Positions 7,731 through 15,712 of a stretch of DNA of 23,376 nt are shown one piece after another. Source of the stretch: Planctomycetaceae bacterium (GTDB lineage Bacteria > Planctomycetota > Planctomycetia > Pirellulales > Pirellulaceae); NCBI GenBank assembly GCA_012965455.1, contig DTSG01000493.1, forward strand, positions 1 through 23,376, in the 5' to 3' direction. Below the pieces are notes generated by a model, which saw only the letters and a program-made list of their open reading frames with translations, had not been told where the DNA came from and searched no databases. Position numbers and translations under genes: made by a program. The first letter of the stretch is position 1; each line of letters opens with the position of its first letter.

Positions 7731-7736
7731 TATAAT
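7731..7736 (+). promoter_or_regulatory. Perfect TATAAT box six bases before the radical SAM start
   Basis: TATAAT ends six bases before the ATG at 7743, so a normal start site would fall on or next to the A of the start codon, giving a leaderless mRNA. There is no Shine-Dalgarno and no good -35 hexamer at 16-18 bases, so this rests on the -10 box alone. Confidence 0.35.
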
Positions 7737-7742
7737 AGTGCC

Positions 7743-8642
7743 ATGACATCCAGTTCTTTACACTCATCACACGACCGTTCTTTTGCGGACAATCGCTTCG
7801 TGTACCCTGTCCTGAGCCGACGTAGTGGAGGCATGTCGATCGGTGTAAACCTAAATCCAGATAAAATCTGCAACTTCGATTGTATCTATTGTCAGGTAAA
7901 CCGAACCACTGCCAGTGAAACCCGATTCGTCGAGATACAACATCTACTCGATGAGTTGCAAAACATGCTCGACCTCGTCCTCTCCGGTGAAATTTATACC
8001 ACCGAATTTTTCTCCACTGTGCCCAAGCACCTCAGGCGACTCAACGACATTGCCTTTTCCGGTGATGGGGAACCAACAACCTATAACAATTTTGATGACA
8101 TCATCGGTCAATGTGCACAGCTCAAACAGAGCATCAGCCAACAATACACCGACTCAAATTCGCAGCAACCCACTGACCCCATAAAAATGGTGCTCATTAC
8201 CAACGCCAGTATGTTTCATCGAGAACATGTCCAGCGGGGGCTAAAGATCTTAGATCAAAATCAAGGCGAGATTTGGGCCAAATTAGATGCTGGCACAGAC
8301 GACTATTACCAGCTCATTGAACGAACAGCGATCCCGTTTCAACAAGTACTCGATAACCTACTAAGTACAGCTCGCATCCGACCAATTGTGATCCAGTCAC
8401 TGTTTATGCAAGTTGATAACGTACCTCCGAGTGACCAAGAGATACAAGCTTATTGTCAACGACTCAATGATATCACCGACAACGGAGGATCTCTAGCAAG
8501 CGTGCAAATCTACACCATTGCCAGACAACCGGCTGAGAGTTATGTGACACCATTGGCAGACGAATATGTCGATGCTATTGTAAAACAAGTCACCACTCAA
8601 ACCGGACTTAGCGTCGAAGGATTCTATGGATACAAAACCTGA
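7743..8642 (+). CDS. Radical SAM protein, COG0731 (wyosine-synthase-like) type
   Basis: I choose ATG 7743 (299 aa) over the upstream GTG at 7716, because the product then begins MTSSSLHSSHDRSF, close to what I recall of planctomycete homologues. The cluster motif CNFDCIYC (Cys43, Cys47, Cys50) is the CX3CX2C that binds the SAM-cleaving [4Fe-4S] cluster. IAFSGDGEPT (~residue 104 on) matches the conserved GE motif. MVLITNAS, LDAGTDD and QIYTIARQPAE continue the barrel as in COG0731, which includes the tRNA wyosine enzyme Taw1/TYW1. Bacteria do not make wyosine, so the true substrate is unknown. The last 17 bases overlap the next gene, implying translational coupling. Confidence 0.85.
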   Translation: MTSSSLHSSHDRSFADNRFVYPVLSRRSGGMSIGVNLNPDKICNFDCIYCQVNRTTASETRFVEIQHLLDELQNMLDLVLSGEIYTTEFFSTVPKHLRRLNDIAFSGDGEPTTYNNFDDIIGQCAQLKQSISQQYTDSNSQQPTDPIKMVLITNASMFHREHVQRGLKILDQNQGEIWAKLDAGTDDYYQLIERTAIPFQQVLDNLLSTARIRPIVIQSLFMQVDNVPPSDQEIQAYCQRLNDITDNGGSLASVQIYTIARQPAESYVTPLADEYVDAIVKQVTTQTGLSVEGFYGYKT

Positions 8643-8940
8643 TAGCACGGCCCATGGTTCCCGCAACGAACCACAACAACGACGGCGCGCCACTTGGGGC
8701 CTTGTCCTAGTCGTTGTCGCCTGGGGTGCAATCCTAGCAGTTGGTGCTTTTCTTTCCTGGGACCGCATTGAACTCGCAAGTGAACCAGCACAAATTGAGG
8801 ACCTAATTTCTACCCCGAAGCGAGTGATGAAGCTAGTCATTACGCTGGGCACTGTCTTCTTATTTGCCGGTGGATGGAGCTTAGCGTTGTTCGTGCGACA
8901 ACGTCGACTAAGAAAAGAAGAAACCAATCAGCCAAGCTAA
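8626..8940 (+). CDS. Small two-helix membrane protein, unknown function
   Basis: This 104-aa protein starts inside the end of the radical SAM gene, with GAAGGA five to six bases before its ATG, so translation is probably coupled. It has a polar N-terminus (~1-22, QQRRRA just before the membrane), helix 1 at ~24-45 (WGLVLVVVAWGAILAVGAFL), an external loop of about 22 residues, helix 2 at ~68-89 (KLVITLGTVFLFAGGWSLALF) and a basic tail RQRRLRKEE. Both ends should face the cytoplasm. I recognise no family. The gene ends 20 bases from the end of the convergent 875-aa gene. Confidence 0.75.
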   Translation: MDTKPDSTAHGSRNEPQQRRRATWGLVLVVVAWGAILAVGAFLSWDRIELASEPAQIEDLISTPKRVMKLVITLGTVFLFAGGWSLALFVRQRRLRKEETNQPS

Positions 8941-8950
8941 CATCCTGCCA

Positions 8951-8972
8951 ACGAGCAATATTATTCGCTCGT
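8951..8972 (-). terminator. Stem-loop enclosing the stop codon of the 875-aa gene (no U-tract)
   Basis: ACGAGC (8951-8956) pairs with GCTCGT (8967-8972), six perfect pairs around a 10-base loop containing the minus-strand TAA (8963-8961). It sits between two convergent genes and could act in both directions, but neither side has a T-run. Confidence 0.3.
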
Positions 8973-11588
8973 GACAGCTATCCGAGGCTCGGATGCCACA
9001 CAATACGTCAACCATCCATGTTGTACTTGGAAAGTTGCAATTCGCGTGTCCGTAAAGTTAGGGTGCTCAGCGATACTGCTGCCGAGCAAACTCATCGAAC
9101 GTGTCGACGGAATCACTTTGTTGAAAATCGTCTGCAACGCGATACGGTCACCCAATCGCAAACTACGACCAATGATCTGCAGTACGCCTTCTCGTTTTAG
9201 ATTTCCATTGATCGAGTCCAACTGCGGGAAAAACTCAACCAACACAGCAAAGTTCTTCCAAACAATGCGGTTGTTACGCAGTTCTTTAAACTGCAGCAGC
9301 AATTGCACTCGTCCATTGTAAAAGCGAATGCGAATAGCATCTCGCGTAATCAGTTTGACCGTCACCGTCTCTGAGACTTCTGCTGGTACTTCATAATCCG
9401 TAAAACCCAATTGCTCAGCAACCGTAGACATCACGTCACGCAACTTGCCAGATGTGCCATCCAGTGCCAATTTATGTAACAAGTTATTCATCGCCGACTC
9501 GTGCACTTGAATCGACACTAACGAATCCCCAAGAATTTCTGGTCGGAATCCATACGCGGCAAGTTGATCGACTCCGGCTAATCGATAATCAACAACCAAT
9601 TGGTCCTTTGTCGTACGCAACTGGGTCGCCACGGGACTGAGTTGTAATTGCCGCATTGGTTCTAGCCAGCGATCGTTGAATTGGCCGTCAACCTTCGAGA
9701 TGCCGGTAGTTACCCTATTATCAAGCGTTTCTGTTGCCTGCGTGCGTACTCGATTTTCTAGTTCTCGGGCTGCTTGGTCTTTTTTCTGCCGATATTGTTT
9801 TTTCGCCATATTGCGAGCCAAACCACCTAGCAACGAACTATCATAATCCGTTTTAAATTCAAGTAATTCGGTCTCGCTCGTCACAGACGCCTTGGTTTCT
9901 CCAAATTCAATGCCGCTCGGTGAGATAAAGATCTGCTTGTCCGTTTCAAACGTCGCGGTCGCTGCACTTTCAAATGTTGCAGCACCTTTTTTGGTTTCCG
10001 TTTTGGTCTTAATATCCCCTACTGCTTCTACCCCGATTACCCAACGTAAGCCGTCGGCGTGTAAACGTACTTTGAGTTCAGATTTCGTCTGACTCGTACC
10101 GGTGATTTTGGCACCTGCAAGTGTGTCGTCAATTTCCTGTGTTTGATTTGTCTGCCCAGGGAGCAAACGATTCATGAATTCTTCTGCGATCCGAATGCGG
10201 ATATTCCCGCCGCGATAATATTGGTCCAACAGCGCACCGAGTTGAGCAACCGGTTCATCAGCAGACCAGCGAATAGCTTGGAAGCATAAGGCAACTGGAA
10301 CAGCTTGATAACTAAAACGACCTGCTTCGTATCGCTCGATGTCCATTAACAATCTTGTATAATCAATCGGCTCAGCACACCAATGTCGCAAACCCTCTTC
10401 TAAGGAAACAAAGGGCTCTTCTAACAGAAGTTCGGCTTGGTCTGGTGTTAGATAGTTGGAGTGCAACCGAGTCAGCACTCGTTGGGAATCTTTGGTACGT
10501 TGCTCGGCATCTAGCGTCGCATCGACGGTCGTGTATTGCTTGAGCGTCAGCAGCATCAAATACGTGGACCAATTTTCCGCTTCGGCTGAACCATCCAAAC
10601 GCTCATCAATTCCCTCCAGCGCGCCTGCCACGATGACTCGCGGGTCAACTTCTTTCTCGGTCAACGCCTTTTCGTTCGTAATGATCGCTTGTACTGCATG
10701 CCAAATTGCCAACCGACGTTTTAAGCCACTGAGCATCTTGAACAACGCTGTCTGGTGCTGCATTTCCATCAGTGTCGCAGCTTTTTGGATTCCTTGGTTT
10801 TGTAATCCGCGGAGCTTTGCCAATACGGTAACGGATTCAACACTATCAAATCCGCGGGTTGCACGTAGTCGATCAAGCTCGCTTTGCGTTTCCAGTGACC
10901 ATTCGGTTAAAACGCTAATCTCGGCCAACTTCTTCAATTGGCGATGCAACAGGGAACACTCCGGCCAACTAAATCGCTGCATGTCTAGCGGTTCATTTTC
11001 AACTCGTTCTATCTGATCCACGCGGCTTGCTTCAGCTTCAGGAGGAAGTGTCGCGATATTCAGACGAGGCAGGGAACTCGTAGTGAGCCGATTTGATTGA
11101 GGCTGAGGAAGGGTCGGAGCGACTTGCGATCGCTTGATTTTGTTTTCCTTGCCACGACGTAACGGTTGTCGCGGAACTTCACTCTTAGCCGGTTCAATTG
11201 GTTTATTTGGCGGTGTAGCCGGAGATTGAATAGCAGCGTCGGATGTAATGTCTTCGGTGGCACTAGCGAGCCACAATTGAATACCCGTTTTGGGCGGCGG
11301 GAGTTCGTCGATTTGCGATGATTCTGGTGCAACAACGAGGTCATCGAACACAAGGGGTGCAGGCACGACATACGTACTCACTGGGATCGTATACACAATC
11401 GGGGATGCTTTGATCGATTGAACTGCAATCGGAATCGGCGTCAACGGAGAATGAGGCAATTGGGCATATCCGCCTCCGCCAGACACGACGACCAAGCAGA
11501 AAAAGAACAACACTACACTACTAAACAATATGTGCCGAAATACGGGTTTAAGAAACGTTCCGGTTGAGTGGTATTTATTCTTTGCCAT
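8961..11588 (-). CDS. Large exported protein of unknown function (875 aa)
   Basis: The ATG at 11588 is followed by basic residues and a hydrophobic segment at ~19-37 (HILFSSVVLFFFCLVVVSG), then GGGGYAQL, fitting a signal peptide cut near residue 42 or an N-terminal anchor. Parts seen: a Pro/Ser/Thr-rich low-complexity linker (~45-200); a helical region (~200-470; ECSLLHRQLKKLAEI, MLSGLKRRLAIWHAVQAI); a strand-rich region of short repeats rich in Thr, Glu and Lys (~495-610; KTKTETKKGAATFESAATA); a basic, charged helix (~625-660; AKKQYRQKKDQAARELENR); and a C-terminal domain (~690-875) with repeated hydrophobic strands. It has no catalytic motif that I recognise. Size, signal and linker suggest a periplasmic or cell-envelope protein. 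It is transcribed divergently from the alcohol dehydrogenase across a 360-base spacer. Confidence 0.85.
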   Translation of the reverse strand: MAKNKYHSTGTFLKPVFRHILFSSVVLFFFCLVVVSGGGGYAQLPHSPLTPIPIAVQSIKASPIVYTIPVSTYVVPAPLVFDDLVVAPESSQIDELPPPKTGIQLWLASATEDITSDAAIQSPATPPNKPIEPAKSEVPRQPLRRGKENKIKRSQVAPTLPQPQSNRLTTSSLPRLNIATLPPEAEASRVDQIERVENEPLDMQRFSWPECSLLHRQLKKLAEISVLTEWSLETQSELDRLRATRGFDSVESVTVLAKLRGLQNQGIQKAATLMEMQHQTALFKMLSGLKRRLAIWHAVQAIITNEKALTEKEVDPRVIVAGALEGIDERLDGSAEAENWSTYLMLLTLKQYTTVDATLDAEQRTKDSQRVLTRLHSNYLTPDQAELLLEEPFVSLEEGLRHWCAEPIDYTRLLMDIERYEAGRFSYQAVPVALCFQAIRWSADEPVAQLGALLDQYYRGGNIRIRIAEEFMNRLLPGQTNQTQEIDDTLAGAKITGTSQTKSELKVRLHADGLRWVIGVEAVGDIKTKTETKKGAATFESAATATFETDKQIFISPSGIEFGETKASVTSETELLEFKTDYDSSLLGGLARNMAKKQYRQKKDQAARELENRVRTQATETLDNRVTTGISKVDGQFNDRWLEPMRQLQLSPVATQLRTTKDQLVVDYRLAGVDQLAAYGFRPEILGDSLVSIQVHESAMNNLLHKLALDGTSGKLRDVMSTVAEQLGFTDYEVPAEVSETVTVKLITRDAIRIRFYNGRVQLLLQFKELRNNRIVWKNFAVLVEFFPQLDSINGNLKREGVLQIIGRSLRLGDRIALQTIFNKVIPSTRSMSLLGSSIAEHPNFTDTRIATFQVQHGWLTYCVASEPRIAVTSE

Positions 11589-11948
11589 ATTTTCTTTGTA
11601 CTATCTGAGAATCAATCAAAGCTGCAATAAGTGCCTGTATAACTACTAACATCGGAAAAAATGGCCTATCAAATAGACCCGATTAAGGCCTTACATCGCA
11701 GAAATCACATAAGATTTGACAAGCTAGGTAAATTGCTAAAAGAATACCGTCAAGTTGTCCTCGAAATTGACCCATCCCCCAGGTAATCAATTACCACTGC
11801 CGTGACTTTCTGCATTTTTGATACGCAACAATTACAATAAATGCGCTCTGTCTCGGATGTAGTTTTCAATAATGAAAGATACAGGTTTGTTTCCGATTCA
11901 ATTCGCTAAATAATCTCTCCACTTATTTACTAATCAGGTCCATCAACC
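11589..11948. promoter_or_regulatory. 360-base divergent spacer with dyads and a possible promoter
   Basis: This is non-coding, between the start of the 875-aa gene (minus) and the alcohol dehydrogenase (plus). It holds two abutting inverted repeats (11663-11679 and 11680-11698), a perfect 6-2-6 dyad GGTAAT-CA-ATTACC (11782-11795), and a perfect TTGACA at 11716-11721 whose best partner, AAGAAT 18 bases on, is weak. The last 60 bases are A/T-rich and lead to a weak AGGT ribosome site. I see no small reading frame with a credible start. Confidence 0.45.
11663..11698. repeat. Two abutting inverted repeats (operator-like)
   Basis: The first dyad is GGCCTAT-CAA-ATAGACC (11663-11679), six of seven positions paired. 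The second, directly adjoining, is CGATTAAGG/CCTTA-C-ATCG (11680-11698), nine pairs with one extra base, centred on the 10-base palindrome TAAGGCCTTA. Their place about 75 bases ahead of the 875-aa gene suits a repressor or activator site; no regulator gene is nearby. Confidence 0.4.
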
Positions 11949-13109
11949 ATGAATCCTTTTACTTTCAGCACAACTGCCAGTATTCGATTCAAAGAAGGTG
12001 CTGCTGCTAATCTCGGTACTGAATGCCAAGATACTCTGGGAGAACGAATACTGTTTGTGACCGATCAAGGACTCATCAATATTGGCTTAGCTCAGGGTCC
12101 GCTTGAGTCGCTACAGCAAACTGGCATCAACGTGACGCTGTTTGACCAGGTCGAGGCTGATCCATCAGTCGATACCTTAATAGCGGCCGTCGAAAAAGCA
12201 CGGCAGATTGATGCTACAGGAATTGTTGGATTCGGTGGTGGATCCTCAATGGACGTGGCCAAGTTGACCGCGCTGCTCGTGGGTTCCAACGAAAATCTGG
12301 ATGAAGCTTGGGGGGTCGAAAATGCCAAAGGCCCACGACTGCCGTTAGTATTGATTCCCACGACGGCGGGAACCGGATCGGAAGTCACACCGATCGCTAT
12401 CATGACAATCGGTCAAGGCGAAAAACGGGGGGTTTCCTCTGCTGTCATCCTGCCCGATGTGGCGATACTTGATCCACTGTTGACCACTAGCTTGCCTGCG
12501 AGCATTACCGCCGCAACTGGAATTGATGCGATGGTTCATGCAATCGAAGGCTACACTTCTCGAGGAGCAAACAATAATCCAATCTCAAAACTCCTGGCAA
12601 CCCAGTCACTGAGCTTACTCGGCGCAAATATTGAATTGGCTGTTACAGACGGTACCAATATCAAAGCGCGAGGTGCAATGCTGCTCGGGTCCATGCTGGC
12701 CGGGATGGCTTTCGCTAACTCGCCAGTGGCAGCCGTACACGCACTTGCTTATCCAATCGGTGGTACTTTCCATGTCCCTCACGGATTATCCAACGCACTC
12801 GTGTTGCCCCACGTCTTGCGGTTCAACGCACCTGCAGCAGCTCGAGAATATGCGGAACTGGCACCTTTTATTTTTCCCAACATCGATACGACTCAAAGTT
12901 CTCAAGAGGTCTGTGCTGAATTCATCGACCGCATGGCCACACTCTCCGCAACTGTCGGACTGCAACAAAAGCTGCGTGAGGTTGGTATTACCACTGGCGA
13001 CCTTCCAACCATGGCCAGCGACGCCATGAAACAGACAAGATTACTCGTGAACAACCCGCGCAAAGTCACTGAACAAGATGCACTTGCAATCTATCAGGCA
13101 GCTTGGTAA
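11949..13109 (+). CDS. Iron-containing alcohol dehydrogenase family protein
   Basis: This 386-aa protein has the full class III (iron-dependent) dehydrogenase layout: an N-terminal nucleotide-binding half with GFGGGSSMDVAK (94-105) and IPTTAGTGSEVT (136-147), then an all-helical metal-binding half. The four metal ligands are visible: Asp193 and His197 (GIDAMVHAIEGY), His264 (AAVHALAYPIGG) and His278 (VPHG). It should interconvert an alcohol and an aldehyde or ketone with NAD(H) or NADP(H) in the cytoplasm; the substrate cannot be read from sequence, and related enzymes act on fucose-derived lactaldehyde, butanol or 1,3-propanediol. It stands alone, 60 bases from the convergent methyltransferase. 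The start is the first ATG, with only AGGT as ribosome site. Confidence 0.95.
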   Translation: MNPFTFSTTASIRFKEGAAANLGTECQDTLGERILFVTDQGLINIGLAQGPLESLQQTGINVTLFDQVEADPSVDTLIAAVEKARQIDATGIVGFGGGSSMDVAKLTALLVGSNENLDEAWGVENAKGPRLPLVLIPTTAGTGSEVTPIAIMTIGQGEKRGVSSAVILPDVAILDPLLTTSLPASITAATGIDAMVHAIEGYTSRGANNNPISKLLATQSLSLLGANIELAVTDGTNIKARGAMLLGSMLAGMAFANSPVAAVHALAYPIGGTFHVPHGLSNALVLPHVLRFNAPAAAREYAELAPFIFPNIDTTQSSQEVCAEFIDRMATLSATVGLQQKLREVGITTGDLPTMASDAMKQTRLLVNNPRKVTEQDALAIYQAAW

Positions 13110-13169
13110 ATCGGCACTCGTTAAGCAACCCTCAGTTTACTTGCCGCAGCGCAGCAGCGACGGTGGTTC

Positions 13170-13976
13170 TCATGGGTGGTTGCGGGCGACAATAATCCAA
13201 CCGTTGGCTCGTAGGTTGGGAATCCACCAGCGATGTTTCAACCCATGCTGTCGCGTGGAATGTAACGGTATCACTTTCCTAATCTGAAAGCCTGCCAATC
13301 GCAAATCCTTTTTAATCTCTCGCCATCGAAAAACATGCAAAAACATATTTGGTACGCCTCGATATCCAAACGTCTTATCGCCCATCTCTAGATTTTTTAA
13401 GAAACAACTCCTCACAATATTCTTCAACAACCACCATGGTCCGCCAGGATCATAGAAATTGAACCAGACGTTATGAATGTGGAACACGCAACTACCCCCA
13501 GACCGTGTAATACGTGCCATATGCTGTAGTGCTTGACGACGATTTTCACGACCTTGGATCATTCCCAAAGTGCTGAATAAACAAATACAGTGATCAACGC
13601 AAGCGGTCGCCAATACATCTAGCTCGACCAGATTGGCCCGCACACAGTGAATCGGTAAATCCGCTTTCTCAATTTTCTGCTGAACGACGTTTAACATCGG
13701 CCAGGAAAGATCTACAGCCAGTCCGCGATATCCTGCTGCACACAACGTCTCAAGTGCCCGGCCAGTTCCACAGCCTAAATCAGCAATCAAATCCTCGAGC
13801 TGACCATTCTGTTTCAGTTCGTCGAGGATGACTTGTTCATCAAACGAAAACAGGCTGGTATAGGCAAAGTAGTCGTCATAGTCCTCGGCGACGACCTTCG
13901 ATTGCGTATAATCCCACAGCCCCCGGCTCACTCCGGTAGGTAACTGCCACTGCGGTCGATCCTGATGCTCTGCCAT
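13170..13976 (-). CDS. Class I SAM-dependent methyltransferase, substrate unknown
   Basis: This 268-aa protein has a Rossmann-type methyltransferase core: motif I LIADLGCGTGRALE (63-76), motif II GLAVDLSWPML with the SAM-ribose Asp (~90), CVRANLVEL (~motif III) and DHCICLFSTLGMI (motif IV), followed by RITRSGGSCVFHIHN. The N-terminal ~50 residues (WDYTQSKVVAEDYDDYFAY) form a lid-like region, and the C-terminal third is basic and aromatic. The motifs resemble Methyltransf_11/25 enzymes acting on small molecules, lipids or quinones, but no substrate is indicated. There is no Shine-Dalgarno; a TAGAAT box (13989-13984) ends seven bases before the ATG, so the mRNA may be leaderless. It is divergent from larC across 119 bases. 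Confidence 0.85.
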   Translation of the reverse strand: MAEHQDRPQWQLPTGVSRGLWDYTQSKVVAEDYDDYFAYTSLFSFDEQVILDELKQNGQLEDLIADLGCGTGRALETLCAAGYRGLAVDLSWPMLNVVQQKIEKADLPIHCVRANLVELDVLATACVDHCICLFSTLGMIQGRENRRQALQHMARITRSGGSCVFHIHNVWFNFYDPGGPWWLLKNIVRSCFLKNLEMGDKTFGYRGVPNMFLHVFRWREIKKDLRLAGFQIRKVIPLHSTRQHGLKHRWWIPNLRANGWIIVARNHP

Positions 13977-14024
13977 AGGTCATATTCTACCGCACTTAGA
14001 AGTTGTATATTAGATGGACAACGT

Positions 14025-14053
14025 TTGACAAACAACGGTCGTAACACTACCAC
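14025..14053 (+). promoter_or_regulatory. Possible promoter of larC
   Basis: A perfect TTGACA (14025-14030) is followed after 17 bases by TACCAC (14048-14053), a poor -10 match. The position, about 43 bases ahead of the larC ATG, is suitable. Confidence 0.25.
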
Positions 14054-14095
14054 TCATTTTATTGTTGCCTTAGAAATATCGAGGGACCCAAGTCG

Positions 14096-15292
14096 ATGCG
14101 AATCGCATATTTAGATTGTCTAAGTGGAATCTCCGGAGACATGATGCTCGCCGCGTTGATTGACGCTGGCGTCGACATCGCACAAATACAAGCCGGAATT
14201 GATTCACTGGGATTACCGACGTGCCGCCTTGTCGCAGACACCGTCAGCAAATGTGGCTTCCGTGCAACCAATGTAAACGTACAGTACGAACCAGAACATG
14301 TGCATCGACATCTTCATCAGATAACCGAGATGATCGATAATAGTCAACTCACAGAAAACCAAAAAGACTTAGCCAAACGCATATTCACAAAGCTCGGTGA
14401 AGCTGAGGCTAAAGTACATGGCTGCTCTATCGAAAAAGTACATTTCCACGAAGTCGGCGCTGTCGACTCGATTGCGGATATTGTCGGCACTGCCATCGGT
14501 TGGGATTTACTGGGTGTTGATCAGGTCGAATGCTCGCCGATTCCCACCGGCAATGGCGCGGTAGAAATTGCGCATGGTACTGTCAGTATCCCAGCGCCCG
14601 CCACCGCCGAACTACTCACCAACATTCCCTTAGCTCAATCTGATATTGCCTTCGAATTAACGACGCCAACCGGTGCGGCGATTGTAGCGACCATTGTTGA
14701 TAAATTCGGCAGCTTGCCCGCTATGCAAATTAAAACCGTAGCCTGCGGTGCCGGCGACCGTGATCTTGAAAATCAACCAAACGTTTTGCGGTTATTGATT
14801 GGCGAAATTGAGAGCAATGCGAAATCGTCCGACGATCAAACCCACGATGAAGTGTGGGTACTGGAAACAAACATCGATGACATGACCGGTGAAGCCATTG
14901 GCCATTGTTGTGGACTTTTACAGCAAGCCGGTGTTCTCGACGTGTACACCACAGCGATTCAAATGAAAAAGAACCGGCCTGGTGTGACGCTAACCGCTTT
15001 ATGCCATTCCGATTCAGTCGCTGAAGCCGAACGGATTATGTTTGAGCAGACGACCACCCTAGGTATACGCAAATGGACAGCTCAACGACATATACTCCCA
15101 CGGCAGCCACACACAGTGCAAACAACTTGGGGACCACTATTGGGAAAACTTGCGACGCTACCAAGCGGCGAGCAACGTTTTTCACCAGAGTATGAATCCG
15201 CCCGAGAAATCAGCGAGCGAGAAGGCATTTCTTTACAGCGGGTGCTCACTGCTGCTGTCACCGCATACCTTGATTCACCCAACACGGAGTAA
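14096..15292 (+). CDS. larC: Nickel-pincer cofactor biosynthesis protein LarC (nickel insertion)
   Basis: This 398-aa protein begins with the family signature MRIAYLDCLSGISGDMMLAALIDAG and continues with VHFHEVGAVDSIADIVG (~121-137), IPTGNGAVEIAHGTVSIPAPA and ELTTPTGAA. A C-terminal half follows (ETNIDDMTGEAIGHC, ~255-270), so both LarC parts lie in one uninterrupted frame. LarC inserts nickel into pyridinium-3,5-bisthiocarboxylate mononucleotide, consuming CTP, to make the cofactor of lactate racemase and related enzymes. larB, larE and larA are not in the window, so the rest of the pathway must be elsewhere. GAGGGA lies 9 bases before the ATG. The next gene starts three bases after the stop, so the two form an operon. 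Confidence 0.95.
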   Translation: MRIAYLDCLSGISGDMMLAALIDAGVDIAQIQAGIDSLGLPTCRLVADTVSKCGFRATNVNVQYEPEHVHRHLHQITEMIDNSQLTENQKDLAKRIFTKLGEAEAKVHGCSIEKVHFHEVGAVDSIADIVGTAIGWDLLGVDQVECSPIPTGNGAVEIAHGTVSIPAPATAELLTNIPLAQSDIAFELTTPTGAAIVATIVDKFGSLPAMQIKTVACGAGDRDLENQPNVLRLLIGEIESNAKSSDDQTHDEVWVLETNIDDMTGEAIGHCCGLLQQAGVLDVYTTAIQMKKNRPGVTLTALCHSDSVAEAERIMFEQTTTLGIRKWTAQRHILPRQPHTVQTTWGPLLGKLATLPSGEQRFSPEYESAREISEREGISLQRVLTAAVTAYLDSPNTE

Positions 15293-15295
15293 ACC

Positions 15296-15712
15296 ATGAC
15301 GGAACAATCCATGACCACTGATCAAGAAACTTCACTAGCAGATCTGAAACAGGTCGTTGCAGAATTTGTACACGAACGCGATTGGGAGCAATTCCATAGC
15401 CCTAAGAATATAAGCATGGCACTGGCGATTGAAGTCGCTGAGTTAATGGAACACTTTCAGTGGATTTCGATGGATGAATCACGGGGCTGTCGTGACGATG
15501 CAGACAAGCTACAAGAAATCGGCGAGGAACTGGCTGATTGCATGTGCTATTTATTAGCCATGGCAAACCAGCTCAACCTCGACATCTCAACATCACTACT
15601 GCAGAAAATGAAAAAGAACCGACTCAAATATCCCGCACAAGAGTTTCAGGGACGCTATGGGCACAAGCATCAACTAGCGGAGGTTGATCCTCCTCAGGGC
15701 GACGAGGCCTAA
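15296..15712 (+). CDS. MazG-like nucleotide pyrophosphohydrolase (dCTPase/RS21-C6 type)
   Basis: This 138-aa all-helical protein has the metal-binding pattern EXXE (Glu46, Glu49) in ALAIEVAELMEHFQW and EXXD (Glu78, Asp81) in EIGEELADCMCYLL, plus the ending KMKKNRLKYP. The spacing and HFQW match the single-domain MazG relatives (XTP3TPA/RS21-C6) that hydrolyse dCTP or modified dNTPs to the monophosphate and pyrophosphate and so clean the nucleotide pool. GGAG six bases upstream supports the ATG at 15296 over the one at 15311. It is in an operon with larC. Its last 89 bases overlap, on the opposite strand, the end of the aminotransferase gene. Confidence 0.9.
   Translation: MTEQSMTTDQETSLADLKQVVAEFVHERDWEQFHSPKNISMALAIEVAELMEHFQWISMDESRGCRDDADKLQEIGEELADCMCYLLAMANQLNLDISTSLLQKMKKNRLKYPAQEFQGRYGHKHQLAEVDPPQGDEA

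Noticed and set aside
10456..11016. 186-aa plus-strand frame inside the 875-aa gene
   Set aside because: Ser/Ala/Thr/Cys-rich translation typical of antisense reading; no ribosome site.
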